From positions 86,657-150,656 of the forward strand of contig JAFEAT010000023.1 of the NCBI GenBank assembly GCA_018266255.1: DNA of 64,000 bases, read 5' to 3'. Of this stretch, positions 16,853-26,112 are shown piece by piece. The number at the start of each line of letters is the position of its first letter. The first letter of the stretch is position 1. A program made the position numbers and the translations under genes. Under the pieces are notes generated by a model. It was given only the letters and a program-made list of their open reading frames with translations. It did not search any database and had not been told where the DNA came from. The stretch comes from Cyanobacteria bacterium SZAS-4 (GTDB lineage Bacteria > Cyanobacteriota > Vampirovibrionia > Obscuribacterales > Obscuribacteraceae).

Positions 16853-19800
16853 TTAAGATTCTTCGTCGTCCATGATGTAATTACCCTCACCATGGGATTT
16901 CTCCCCTTCTTGTTTTTCGCGAGGGTTGGAGGCTTTGACAGTCTCGTTTGGCGGTTTTACGGTCTCTGTGGTGCTTCCAAGGCTTAACAGTTCCGAGGCG
17001 AGCGACTGCAGGTCGCTAAGAGATGGAAAGTCAAGCAGTAATTTGTCTTGTTGACTGGAAAGTTCTGGCGCGATCGCCGCTGAAAGATCAGCGTTGGAAA
17101 GTGCGAAACGCTGTTCACCGACCGGCTGTCCAAAGTCTGGCGCGGGATCCGGCTGGCGGTCTGCCTGACGGTCAGCTTGACGGTCCGGTTGACTGGCAGG
17201 TGTTGGATTTTCTGGAGTGCCGAGCGCTTCGTTTGTCTCTTCTTCGATAAACGCAGCCAGATAGGCGGCGTCAGAGTCTTCATCGATGTCATCGATGATC
17301 GGTTCTTGTGAAACTTCGATGCGGGGCTTGAAGCCCTTGCCGTTGGTCACATTGGTCACTGACGTAATGATCGGAGCCTGCAGTGGGCGACTGATTGGAA
17401 CGTAATCCCCGGCTGGAATTTCGAGAATTTTGACGCCTTCCTCTTCTCTCGTATCCACTGACGAGACCATGTACTCTTCTTCCAGCGTCTTTGGCGCTGG
17501 TTCGTTCGAAGGTGTGGAACAGCTCTTGTCCTCGACAATGTCGAAGCTGTCGACGATGCGACCGAGTGTCATCTCGAATCCAAGCCCGCGAATCTCGCAG
17601 CACAAGCCGTCGAATGCTGCTGTTCGTCCAGGCGCACACATCTCATTTCCTTGTACGATGTCTGCATAAGACTGATGGCGCCCGTGCAAATCGTCTGCTT
17701 TGATCGTCATCATTTCATTGAGCACGTTGGCCGCGCCGTAGGCCTGGATCGCCCAAACTTCCATTTCACCCATGCGCTGCCCGCCGTGGTTAGCTTTTCC
17801 GCCGACTGGCTGTTGAGTGACTGCGGCGTAAGGTCCACCAAGACCCGATCTAGCATTGATTTTGTGGAGTACGAGCTGATTCAATTTGAGCATGTATTGC
17901 CGACCGACGAGCACTGGACGGTCGAATTTTTCGCCTGTTCTGCCGTCTGTCAGCACAACTTTTCCGTCTCTGCCCATCCATTCAAAGCCAGGCGTCTTGC
18001 GCACTTCAGCAAGTGCGTCTGTGACTAAATTGAATGATGCATCAGGAGAAATCGATTCGTCGAATTGATGGATGCGGTAATAGCGGTTCAGGATCTGTGA
18101 ATAGAGTCCAAGCTGCGTATCGAACACCTGTCCCACATTCATACGGCTCGGTACGCCTAGAGGATTTAAGCAGATGTCGACTGGTGTGCCGTCTGGCAGA
18201 TATGGCATGTCTTGATCCGGAACGACAATCGAGACGATACCTTTGTTTCCATGCCGTCCTGCCAGCTTGTCGCCGACTTCGACGGGACACATTCGCGCAA
18301 TCAGAACTTCGATTTCGCAGATCAAACCTGACTTCAACTCAGGCGTCGTTTCAGGAGTGAAGATGCGCACGTCGATGACTCTGCCGCCGGATCCATGCGG
18401 TACGCGCAAACTCGTGTCTTGCATCTCTTCAGCCACTTTTCCGAAGATCGCTTGCAGCAGCTCTTCTTCAGCGCTCATGGCGCGCTGTTCTTTCGGTGCC
18501 AGTTTGGAGACGAGGATGTCACCTGGATTCACATAGCTGCCGATTTTGGCAATGCCGCGCATATCCAGATGTTCGAGGTCTTTGTGTGCGACGTTCGGCA
18601 ATTCGGGTGTGAGGATTTCTGGACCGCGCAAAGTCTGGTGAACGCCAGCGGAATGTTTTTCAATTTCGATGTGGCTGAGTTTATTGTCGCGAATCAAGCC
18701 TTCTCGAAGCACGATAGCGTCTTCGAAGTTCTGCCCTCTCCAGGACAGAAACGCGATCAGGAGATTTCGACCCAGTGCCAGTTCGCCGTTGTCGATGGCA
18801 GGACCGTCCGCGATAATTTGTCCGGCTTCAACTTTTTGACCCTCTTTGACAGCGGGTCTCTGGTCCAAAATTGTGTTTTGATTAGTGCGGTCGAATCGAA
18901 TCAGGTTGTAGGTTCTGGATTCTCCGCTCGCTTGAGTGATGACGATTTCGTTTCCAGTTACTCGCGTCACGGTGCCAGCGCGGCGAGCCACGATCGAATG
19001 TCCAGACGAGCGAGCGACAATCTTCTCCATGCCTGTGCCGACGCGCGGACGCTCAGGTTTGATCAACGGCAAAGTTTGCCGCATCATGCCACCACCCATG
19101 AGGGCACGGTTGGCGTCGTCGTGCTCCAAAAATGGAATCAGCCCTGACCCTACTGATATGAAACCCTGAGGCGCGATGCCAATCATATCTACGTCTTTCG
19201 GTTCGATTTCGAAGAATCTTTCGCCTCGCCTGCCGCTCACGAAAGGTCCTTGAATTTCGCCGTCTATCACTTTTGTATCAGGTGGAGCCAGGGTGTAGCG
19301 CTTGTCGTCTGCCGGAGTGAGATAACAAACCTCGTCTGTTACTTTTCCGTCAATGACGCGGCGATAAGGCACGGTCATAAAGCCGTCTTCGTCGATTCGG
19401 CAGTAGGTCGCCATATACGAAACCAAGCCGCAGTTCTTTCCTTCTGGTGACTCGACAAGGCAGACTCTGCCGATTTGAGATGGATGTACGTCGCGCATTT
19501 CTGTTGGCGCAGCGTTGGGGTCGATACCGCCTGGTCCAAAGGAAGTAATTCTGCGTCTGTGAGACAGCTCCGAAAGCGGATTCTGCTGGTCGAGATATTG
19601 AACCAGCGGATTGCCAGAGAAGAATTTGACCATGGCGTTGGCGACTGGGCGACAGTCCACCAGATCGTTTGGACTTCCGATCTCTTCGTCTTCGTTCAGC
19701 TCCAGGCGTGTCTTTAGTGATTTGACCATCTGGGCGAGGGCTGGACGCACACCACGAGTCAAAACATCGCCGACGCCTCGAAGATGCCGGTTTTCCAAAC

Positions 19801-20725
19801 TGTCGATATTGTCGGTTGTTCCATTGCCCAGTGGCAAATTGAGAATGTACTCGACTGCGGCCATGATATCTTCTGCGCTCAACTGCAGCGATTCGTGGTC
19901 GATGCCGAGTTTCTTGTTGGCGCGCTTGCGTCCGAGAGCACCCATAGAATAGCGGCGCTTGTCAGTCAATTCTTTCAAGGCAGTGGCACCACCACTGGTG
20001 CCGCCGCCGCCATCTGGCTTCCAGCCGCGTCCTACCACGGCGAGAGCTTCGGCGTTCGACACTTTTTTCCACTCGATGCGATTTCTTTCGAGCAGTGGCG
20101 CAATTCGTTTCGTCAAGGTGTTTTCGTCTACACCCATCGCTGAAAGCACGGTTGTGGCGGCGATCCAGCTGCGTTTCGGTAATTTGATTCTGCACTTGGC
20201 ACGACTGGTTTTACCAGAGCCAGGGTCGAGTTCGAGTTCGATACTGAGTGGCGCGCCCTGCTCAGCTAGCCATAAAGCCTTATAACTGCTTGGTCCACCT
20301 TGCGAGAAATAGATTCCTGGGGCGCGCACCAATTGTCCCAGAACAACGCGCTCAGAGCCGTTGATTACAAACGTTCCGCGGTCTGTGATCACCGGTACAT
20401 CAGCGACGTATGCAGTCGACTTGCGCAGCTCATGCGTCTGCGTGTCGCGCAGCCAAACTTCCATCATCATGCGTCTGGCATGAGTCATATTTGTTTTGCG
20501 TGCTGATTCAGACGAAGTCGGATAGCCCGAGTCGGGCGCGTAGTCTTCAAATCGCCAGTGCACTTTGCCGTCTTGTCCAACGAAGGAGACTTCGTAGCGA
20601 TGGCTGTACTCGCTGGCTATTGGTGAGATTTCGGCGAACAGGTTACCCAGGGTTTCTTCAAGGAACTTTCGGTAAGATCGCCTCGGAAACTCGGCTAAAT
20701 CAGGCGCCTGAAAGTAAAAACTCAT
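16853..20725 (-). CDS. rpoB: RNA polymerase beta subunit, divergent and without adjacent rpoC
   Basis: 1290 residues: a complete beta core (about 1-1065) plus a tail of about 225 residues. Conserved parts are present: DRGTFVINGSERV, the rifampicin region QYLDQQNPLSELSHRRR (about 376-392), GQNFEDAI (catalytic-centre Asp), GDKLAGRHGNKG (both catalytic-loop Lys), and GGQRMGEMEVWAIQAYGAAN. Core conservation is lower than expected for a main beta: VESPEGKNCGLV replaces the near-universal IETPEGPNIGLI, and the residue matching E. coli S531 is Thr (394). The tail is acidic with a DRQADRQADRQPD repeat. It overlaps the upstream TPR gene by 4 bases. rplL and rpoC are absent. It could be the only beta in a broken operon or a second, accessory one. 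Confidence 0.93.
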   Translation of the reverse strand: MSFYFQAPDLAEFPRRSYRKFLEETLGNLFAEISPIASEYSHRYEVSFVGQDGKVHWRFEDYAPDSGYPTSSESARKTNMTHARRMMMEVWLRDTQTHELRKSTAYVADVPVITDRGTFVINGSERVVLGQLVRAPGIYFSQGGPSSYKALWLAEQGAPLSIELELDPGSGKTSRAKCRIKLPKRSWIAATTVLSAMGVDENTLTKRIAPLLERNRIEWKKVSNAEALAVVGRGWKPDGGGGTSGGATALKELTDKRRYSMGALGRKRANKKLGIDHESLQLSAEDIMAAVEYILNLPLGNGTTDNIDSLENRHLRGVGDVLTRGVRPALAQMVKSLKTRLELNEDEEIGSPNDLVDCRPVANAMVKFFSGNPLVQYLDQQNPLSELSHRRRITSFGPGGIDPNAAPTEMRDVHPSQIGRVCLVESPEGKNCGLVSYMATYCRIDEDGFMTVPYRRVIDGKVTDEVCYLTPADDKRYTLAPPDTKVIDGEIQGPFVSGRRGERFFEIEPKDVDMIGIAPQGFISVGSGLIPFLEHDDANRALMGGGMMRQTLPLIKPERPRVGTGMEKIVARSSGHSIVARRAGTVTRVTGNEIVITQASGESRTYNLIRFDRTNQNTILDQRPAVKEGQKVEAGQIIADGPAIDNGELALGRNLLIAFLSWRGQNFEDAIVLREGLIRDNKLSHIEIEKHSAGVHQTLRGPEILTPELPNVAHKDLEHLDMRGIAKIGSYVNPGDILVSKLAPKEQRAMSAEEELLQAIFGKVAEEMQDTSLRVPHGSGGRVIDVRIFTPETTPELKSGLICEIEVLIARMCPVEVGDKLAGRHGNKGIVSIVVPDQDMPYLPDGTPVDICLNPLGVPSRMNVGQVFDTQLGLYSQILNRYYRIHQFDESISPDASFNLVTDALAEVRKTPGFEWMGRDGKVVLTDGRTGEKFDRPVLVGRQYMLKLNQLVLHKINARSGLGGPYAAVTQQPVGGKANHGGQRMGEMEVWAIQAYGAANVLNEMMTIKADDLHGRHQSYADIVQGNEMCAPGRTAAFDGLCCEIRGLGFEMTLGRIVDSFDIVEDKSCSTPSNEPAPKTLEEEYMVSSVDTREEEGVKILEIPAGDYVPISRPLQAPIITSVTNVTNGKGFKPRIEVSQEPIIDDIDEDSDAAYLAAFIEEETNEALGTPENPTPASQPDRQADRQADRQPDPAPDFGQPVGEQRFALSNADLSAAIAPELSSQQDKLLLDFPSLSDLQSLASELLSLGSTTETVKPPNETVKASNPREKQEGEKSHGEGNYIMDDEES

Positions 20726-22731
20726 TGAGGTGCTCCGGCTCCATCGCTCGTTATCGAGCGTTTATGAATGGACATAGCTCTCGCTAGATCTTCAGCATAA
20801 GTCTTCTGCTTCGGATTTAGAGCGCTTGCGATCCTAAATTCCGAAATTGCCTCACTAATTTCTCCAGCCGACATCAGATTTACTGCCAGTCGGTGATGGA
20901 TGTCTGGGTTCTGCAAGTTATCAGACAGTAGTTGTCGAAGGATAGTCACTGCACCAGTATAGTCTTTCTGAGCTTCACAGGCAGCCACTTTGGAGAGATT
21001 GTCGTTTGGAACTGCCGGTGTCTGTTGTGGTGCTGCGCCACCAGGGGCGGCGGCTGCGCTCGGTCCACCCGGTTGAGTAGAATCTGACTCGTCGTGGGTT
21101 CTAAAGTTCATGGTCTGAGGAAGCGCTGGTGATCCGCTGCCGCCTTCGAACATATTTTTTCTCATTCCGCCCATTTCGGCGGCCGGGGAACCAGCGGTTG
21201 AAGCTGTTGCCTGTGGATAACCTTGGGCCTGCGGAGCCTGGGCTTGTGGTGTTGCCGCTGGTGATTGGCCAAATCCACCGCTTGTGATTTTGTCGGCGAT
21301 TTGCGTGGCCATTTTGCCAGACTGCTGAGATGTCATTCCGCTCTGTGTCTGCATCGCCTTCATGCGAGCGGCGGCTTCCTTATTGTTTTCTGGATCGATC
21401 AAGACACAAGTCAAGTAAGCTTGATGGGCGTTTTGATAGTCGCCGTTGGCCTCCAGGCATTCGCCCAAAAGGAACTGATATTCAGCGTTTCGGGGCTCAA
21501 GCATAACGGCTTGATTGATTTCAGCTAGCGCTTCTCGACGCAATCCCTGGTTATATAGAGTCGTAGACGCGAGTTTGTGTTTTTCAGCCTTGGCGTGTTG
21601 ATAAGCGCGGCTCAAGCTGGCTCTGCCGGCTTCCAATCCTGGGTTTTTGGGATCTAGAGCTTCCAACTTTCTGTATGAGCTCTCTGCTCCGACAAAGTCT
21701 TGTGTCAGTTGTAGAGCGCCTGCGAGCCCCAAATGATTCTCGGCGAGCAGTGGATTGGCTGCCACTTGTTTGCGCCAGATTTCGACGAGCTGCTGTCCAG
21801 CAGCCACATCTTTCGGGTCGAGAATGACAGCTTTGCGCAATGACGCGGCTGCTGATGTGTTGTCGCGCTGTGCTAAAGCGAGAAATCCAAGCTGACGGTG
21901 AGCGGCTCCGCAGTTTGGATCTTTGACGATCGCTTGACGATACCAGTTCGTGGCGGTGGTTATCTGTCCGTAACGATAAGCCATGTCGCCCATCTTGACG
22001 TAGGTGCGAGCTGACGGCTCGATCTGCATTGCTGCTTGATATTCTATAGCGGCGCCTTCAAAGTCGTTCGCGCCAGCCAATTGGTCTCCAACTTGGATCC
22101 TTACGTCCGCGTTGGTGGCATCCAGTCCGCTTTTCTTCATGCATTCCACTAACTGCTTGCCTGCCAAGCCGTTGTCTGGAGCAGCGCTTAGCGCTTTGCG
22201 GAACATGCTTGCGGCGCCGCTGTAGTCTTTCTGCGCCATGCGTTGCTGACCAAACGCTGTGCGAGCTGCCGAGAGATTGACTCTGAATTGTTTGTTGCGT
22301 GGGTCGTATTGAACAGCTTTTTCGTGGGCTGCAATCGCTTCCATCCATCGTCCCTGCTTGCCCAGCGCGACGGCGCTGTTATTGGCATCGATTGCGACTT
22401 GAGCTTGCTTGTTGTAAGCATCAACTTGCTGCTGCTGTGCTTTTGCTTCAGCGTCTAGCGCCTGCTTCTTTGCTAGTGCGGCGTTCTTTTGTGCTTCAAG
22501 GTCGTCGGCTTTCTGTTGCTTTTCTTGTTCTCTGGCATCCGGGCGTCGTTTAAAACGTGTTGCGCTAGGCGGGATGACAGTTTCTTCACCGTTGTTAAAG
22601 TCTTTGTTGTCACGTTCATGTGGCAGAGGCGCAGCATTGAGCTTGGTGGCATTTGCCTGAATCGTGGCGAGCCCGAGATGTAAGCTCAGTGCCAGCGACA
22701 GGGAATAGATGAATTTGTGCGCGTTACTCAT
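20722..22731 (-). CDS. Exported TPR repeat protein
   Basis: 669 residues. A Sec signal peptide (HKFIYSLSLALSLHLGLATI, cleavage near ANA-TKLN) is followed by a charged coiled coil (REQEKQQKADDLEAQKNAAL, about 68-115), then about nine TPR repeats (for example AIAAHEKAVQYDPRNKQFRV, AASMFRKALSAAPDNGLAGK), a Gln/Pro/Gly linker (about 490-580) and a final TPR pair. It probably acts as a scaffold outside the cytoplasm. Its stop overlaps the RpoB start by 4 bases (ATGA), so the two are translationally coupled although their products would lie in different compartments. Confidence 0.85.
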   Translation of the reverse strand: MSNAHKFIYSLSLALSLHLGLATIQANATKLNAAPLPHERDNKDFNNGEETVIPPSATRFKRRPDAREQEKQQKADDLEAQKNAALAKKQALDAEAKAQQQQVDAYNKQAQVAIDANNSAVALGKQGRWMEAIAAHEKAVQYDPRNKQFRVNLSAARTAFGQQRMAQKDYSGAASMFRKALSAAPDNGLAGKQLVECMKKSGLDATNADVRIQVGDQLAGANDFEGAAIEYQAAMQIEPSARTYVKMGDMAYRYGQITTATNWYRQAIVKDPNCGAAHRQLGFLALAQRDNTSAAASLRKAVILDPKDVAAGQQLVEIWRKQVAANPLLAENHLGLAGALQLTQDFVGAESSYRKLEALDPKNPGLEAGRASLSRAYQHAKAEKHKLASTTLYNQGLRREALAEINQAVMLEPRNAEYQFLLGECLEANGDYQNAHQAYLTCVLIDPENNKEAAARMKAMQTQSGMTSQQSGKMATQIADKITSGGFGQSPAATPQAQAPQAQGYPQATASTAGSPAAEMGGMRKNMFEGGSGSPALPQTMNFRTHDESDSTQPGGPSAAAAPGGAAPQQTPAVPNDNLSKVAACEAQKDYTGAVTILRQLLSDNLQNPDIHHRLAVNLMSAGEISEAISEFRIASALNPKQKTYAEDLARAMSIHKRSITSDGAGAPQ

Positions 22732-22896
22732 AGTTATTCAAAAATCTGGTTAGGGTGCAATACAAATAATACGGAATGTGAGCACAGCTTAACGATTTCG
22801 GGGCTGCCAAGTCTATTGGGGGATATCCCACCGGCTTCGTATATTTCCCATACTTGATATACCCTTGGCGCCTGAAAATGGGGTGCTAGAAAGGCA

Positions 22897-22925
22897 TTGA
22901 CTTGACGAAGGGTCCCACATACCTT
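22897..22925 (+). promoter_or_regulatory. Possible promoter for the NarL-type regulator
   Basis: TTGACT at 22897-22902, spacer of 17, TACCTT at 22920-22925. The -10 is weak. The same 307-base region carries two palindromes, GGGATATCCC near 22821 and CCATATATGG near 22933, which may be regulator sites; nothing else is seen in it. Confidence 0.3.
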
Positions 22926-23038
22926 ACCTTTCCATATATGGGAGTTTTTTGGAAGACTCTGTCAGTTCTCTGAGGCGTTGTTACAATTAACCCGTGGCCC
23001 ATGCCGCTCGATTTTAAAAACTAGGTTCGGAGACTTCC

Positions 23039-23992
23039 TTGGATTCTTATTCACAACCGCAGAGGCACTCAGTGTTCCGACCCCGTACAGTGTTGTGTGA
23101 GCGCCATGAACTGATTCGCTTTGGACTCAAACGAGTTGTTTCAGAAGTCGTCGAAATCGTAGGCGAGGCTTCCGATGGTATGGCTGCGATGGACCTGATT
23201 CGTCGCATGAAGCCAGATTTTGTCATTACCGACGTTGATTTGGATATCTTGAACGGCGTCGAAATCTGTAGGCGCGTTCACGATGAGATGCCAACTGCAA
23301 ATGTTCTAGTTCTCACAGATTCGTATCACGCCACCAAATATCACAACCAATTGGTGCGTGCGTCCGCTCGTGGCTTCTGTTTGAAGAGCTCTGGACCGCG
23401 CACACTGTTCGAGGCGATTGAGCAAGTAACTCGCGGATTGCCATTTTGCGATCCGAAAATCACTCAATTGGTGAAACAGAGTCCGGCCACTTCGATGCCG
23501 AACTCGAACCTGACCGACCGAGAAATTGAAGTTTTAATTCGTCTTGACTTGCGCAATAAAGAAATTTCAGAAGAACTCGACATGAAATTGCGCACAGTCG
23601 AAAAGCATATCGAATGTATTCTTGCCAAGTTGAAAGTGCCGACACGAACGGCAGCAGCTTTGAAAGCAGTGCAACTCGGTTATGTGTTGTTGCCGAAGAT
23701 GCCTGGTCGTGACCCTGTAACTGGTGTCACACACGAACAGACGGTCGCCGAGTTGCAAGCAGAGCTTGCCATCGCTAACGAACATTTGAAAGCATTGCTC
23801 AAGCAAAACGAGCTTTTGAAAGAAGCGTTGAACGAAAAGCTTCGTCCAAGTGCGGGTTCATCGAATCCGAATGCACCACAAACCCCACCGCCGCAGCGAC
23901 CGCAGCCTACGATGCGCAAGCCTGAAGATGAAGAAGACGCGCCTAGAGCTCGTTCGTCGGGACCACCACCGGATCCGTTTCGTTCGGACTAA
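23039..23992 (+). CDS. NarL/FixJ-type response regulator with altered acidic pocket and Pro-rich tail
   Basis: 317 residues: receiver (about 15-130), LuxR-type helix-turn-helix (about 155-220), a leucine-rich coiled coil (ELQAELAIANEHLKALLKQN) and a Pro/Arg-rich tail. The phosphoacceptor Asp is kept in DFVITDVDL, as are the Thr (VLVLTDSY) and Lys (GFCLKSS). The usual Asp pair at the end of the first strand is replaced (VLCERHELIRFGL), so magnesium binding may be weakened. The HTH reads LTDREIEVLIRLDLRNKEIS, then the recognition helix RTVEKHIECILAKL. TTG start at 23039 behind GGAG, 6 bases. No histidine kinase is adjacent. Confidence 0.88.
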   Translation: MDSYSQPQRHSVFRPRTVLCERHELIRFGLKRVVSEVVEIVGEASDGMAAMDLIRRMKPDFVITDVDLDILNGVEICRRVHDEMPTANVLVLTDSYHATKYHNQLVRASARGFCLKSSGPRTLFEAIEQVTRGLPFCDPKITQLVKQSPATSMPNSNLTDREIEVLIRLDLRNKEISEELDMKLRTVEKHIECILAKLKVPTRTAAALKAVQLGYVLLPKMPGRDPVTGVTHEQTVAELQAELAIANEHLKALLKQNELLKEALNEKLRPSAGSSNPNAPQTPPPQRPQPTMRKPEDEEDAPRARSSGPPPDPFRSD

Positions 23993-24585
23993 TTTTTAGA
24001 TCGCTCAATTGGACGCGATCAAGTTTGTTCGTTTTTTGTTCTTTCAATTCCCGCTCTTCCGAGCGGGTGCTTAGTTTGATGTATGCATCAAATTGTCGGG
24101 ACTTGTTGCGATCACCGGGAGTAAAGCTCACGCTTGTTATTAGCATCGATGATCGTGCGAGTTCTCTAGCGCTGGTCTGCCGAATTTGTCGGAAATTGGT
24201 CTGCTCTCGTCGGTGTTGGAGCACCAAATACAGTGCCCTCAATTGTCGGCCAGTTAAATTTTGGCTGAAAAAACTGCATCAGTCAGAGCCGTGAAGTGTT
24301 CGGTTTCAGTCATGTGGAAATCTTTCGAAACTATAAAGAACGTGGCTGCCTTAGCCGCTTCTGTGAGTCTGGTGAAATGCTGGCGTTTTATGTCAGCATT
24401 TTGCAAGACTGGATTTGCGTAGCGTAAAGCTGGCAAAACTAGTCTCCAACTGTGTTTGGGAAACATTTTTTACAAATAAGAGATGGCGACGATCAATGGC
24501 AGATAAAACATCCTACAATCATCCACTTCAGTTGCTTTCGGTATCCGTTGGAATCCCTTGTGAATGTGAATTAGAGGTGAAATCA
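23993..24585. other. Gene-poor 590-base stretch
   Basis: No open frame here has a convincing family, ribosome site and length. Two stem-loops are seen: CCCGCTC/GAGCGGG at 24050-24067 and AAATGCTG/CAGCATTT at 24375-24401. The bases just before 24586 hold the AGAGGTGA ribosome site of the next gene. Confidence 0.4.
24050..24067. terminator. Stem-loop after the NarL-type regulator gene
   Basis: CCCGCTC and GAGCGGG form a perfect 7-bp stem with loop TTCC, 58 bases after the stop at 23992. The sequence after it (TGCTTAG) has no T run, so it may be a weak or Rho-assisted terminator. Confidence 0.35.
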
Positions 24586-25146
24586 ATGTCCAACATATAC
24601 GGAGCGCCTAACGGAATCGAGCGCCGCGCGTACCGCACCACGAATGCAACTTTGAGCAGCATTCCAGCCGCAAATCCGCAGCAAATAATATCTGGCAAAC
24701 TGAGTGACCCTCTCAAGCGCACCTGCACTCGCGAATATCTGGTGCAGCTGCTGGAAGGACAGATCGAGCTGGCTGTCGACAACAAATATCCGATGAGTGT
24801 TTTGTTGGCCGAATTTACGACTGCCGATGGCACGGTGCAGGAGTCTGAAGCGGTATTGTATGCGGTGGCACAACAATACAACTTGAACTTACGTCCAACC
24901 GACATTGTCGTTCGTTTTAGAACCAAGACACTAGCAATGGTTTTGCATGAGTGCGATGAAATCGGCGCTCGCCATGCCAGTCAGAGATTGACTGCTGCCA
25001 TTGCAGATGGAGTTAGAGTCGGCAGCGAGAAACTAATCCTCAAGCCTCACTACGGATATTCTTCACAGATCAGCCGTGAAAGCGATCGAGCTTCCCGACT
25101 GCTGAATTCCGCAGAAATATCAATCAAGGCACTTCAACAAGCCTAA
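24586..25146 (+). CDS. Degenerate GGDEF-domain protein with retained I-site
   Basis: 186 residues. From about residue 40 the sequence follows a GGDEF domain: DPLKRTCTREYLVQLLEGQI in place of DPLTGLxNRRxL, then PMSVLLAEF, and LRPTDIVVRFRTKTLAMVL. The catalytic GGDEF signature is replaced by FRTKT, so cyclase activity is not expected. The RxxD inhibitory site (RPTD) is kept at the normal distance, which in proteins such as PelD allows c-di-GMP binding. The start at 24586 follows AGAGGTGA; the frame is open to 24415, but that part lacks a ribosome site and domain. The gene stands alone. Confidence 0.7.
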   Translation: MSNIYGAPNGIERRAYRTTNATLSSIPAANPQQIISGKLSDPLKRTCTREYLVQLLEGQIELAVDNKYPMSVLLAEFTTADGTVQESEAVLYAVAQQYNLNLRPTDIVVRFRTKTLAMVLHECDEIGARHASQRLTAAIADGVRVGSEKLILKPHYGYSSQISRESDRASRLLNSAEISIKALQQA

Positions 25147-25195
25147 ACCTGATGTTTGTTCTGTCTTGACCTTCTGTTTGCCCGACCGAAATCAG

Positions 25196-26035
25196 TTAGA
25201 AATCCATGACTCTCGAAAGTTGAGTTATAGGCTTTGGCGCGTCGCTTGTGATCAAGTCGAATTCGAATAACGCGTCGAGAAGATCGCGAAAGAATGCGTT
25301 CGACGTCGCCATTTCTTCGGCGCTGTTTATGCGCACGATGTCGAAGAAGCTAATCACGTTGCCCCAGTTTTGTTCAGGATTCAAATTGCTGGAAACCGCA
25401 AACCCAGTCATTCTAGAGGCGAGGATTTTTTCCCTGACACGGTGTTTTTCAAATATCTTTTCGACGATTTGAGGATGTGTTGTTTTGATGACGAAGCGGC
25501 TGTCGACATCATAGTGACCGCTTTTTACTTCGGTGCCAGAATCATTTCTCGGTTTTTTGTCGGCCACCTCTTTCAGTTCAGGCCACAGTCTGATTACGTT
25601 CTCCAGCGGCTTCGAGAGCCATTCTACAGAGGTGCCACGGGTGACTATGCTGAGTTGAAAATCTTGTTTGGGTACGAATCTGGTGCCTTGAACAATCAGC
25701 ATCACTTTGCCAGGAAAAATCAGGGGAAACTCGGCTGGTCCCAGCACTCTCGTTACTAATTTCCAGTGTTTGTAGCGTACAGTGATGACTGGAAATTTGA
25801 GCTTGTCTATCAATCTGCGTCGCAGTTCAAGGTCGAGCAGAGTGTTTCCGGAGTTGAGTTTTGGAATATCTTCTTCGTCTTTGTACATGCGACCTTCCGA
25901 AAGCGTTCCGCCTTGCTTAGCGGTAAAGCCTTTGACTGTGCGCATCATTTCTTTGTGGTATTTCTCCAGCCAATCATCGCCTTTGTTTTTCCACAGGTCG
26001 AAGAATCGAGAGGCTAGTTTTTCCCAGGGCTCCAT
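25196..26035 (-). CDS. Conserved-looking protein of unknown function
   Basis: 279 residues, soluble, no signal peptide or membrane helix. The N-terminal part is rich in Trp and Lys (EPWEKLASRFFDLWKNKGDD). The centre has alternating strands (FPVITVRYKHWKLVTRVLG, KVMLIVQGTRFVPKQDFQLS), and the C-terminus is helical and acidic. I recognise no family. GGGAGTGAG precedes the ATG at good spacing. It is tail-to-tail with the degenerate GGDEF gene, 49 bases apart, and follows the DNA glycosylase gene on the same strand by 77 bases. Confidence 0.6.
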   Translation of the reverse strand: MEPWEKLASRFFDLWKNKGDDWLEKYHKEMMRTVKGFTAKQGGTLSEGRMYKDEEDIPKLNSGNTLLDLELRRRLIDKLKFPVITVRYKHWKLVTRVLGPAEFPLIFPGKVMLIVQGTRFVPKQDFQLSIVTRGTSVEWLSKPLENVIRLWPELKEVADKKPRNDSGTEVKSGHYDVDSRFVIKTTHPQIVEKIFEKHRVREKILASRMTGFAVSSNLNPEQNWGNVISFFDIVRINSAEEMATSNAFFRDLLDALFEFDLITSDAPKPITQLSRVMDF

Positions 26036-26112
26036 AAACTCACTCCCACCGCAACAACGATGATCCTATTCGATTTGACGGAGTTTGGAACATTATGTAT
26101 CGCGGTTGTGAC

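Noticed and set aside
23943..24242. Minus-strand frame of about 99 codons
   Set aside because: It overlaps the end of the NarL-type gene, and no family or ribosome site supports it.
24375..24401. Terminator from AAATGCTG/CAGCATTT stem
   Set aside because: The loop is 11 bases, no T run follows and no gene ends nearby.
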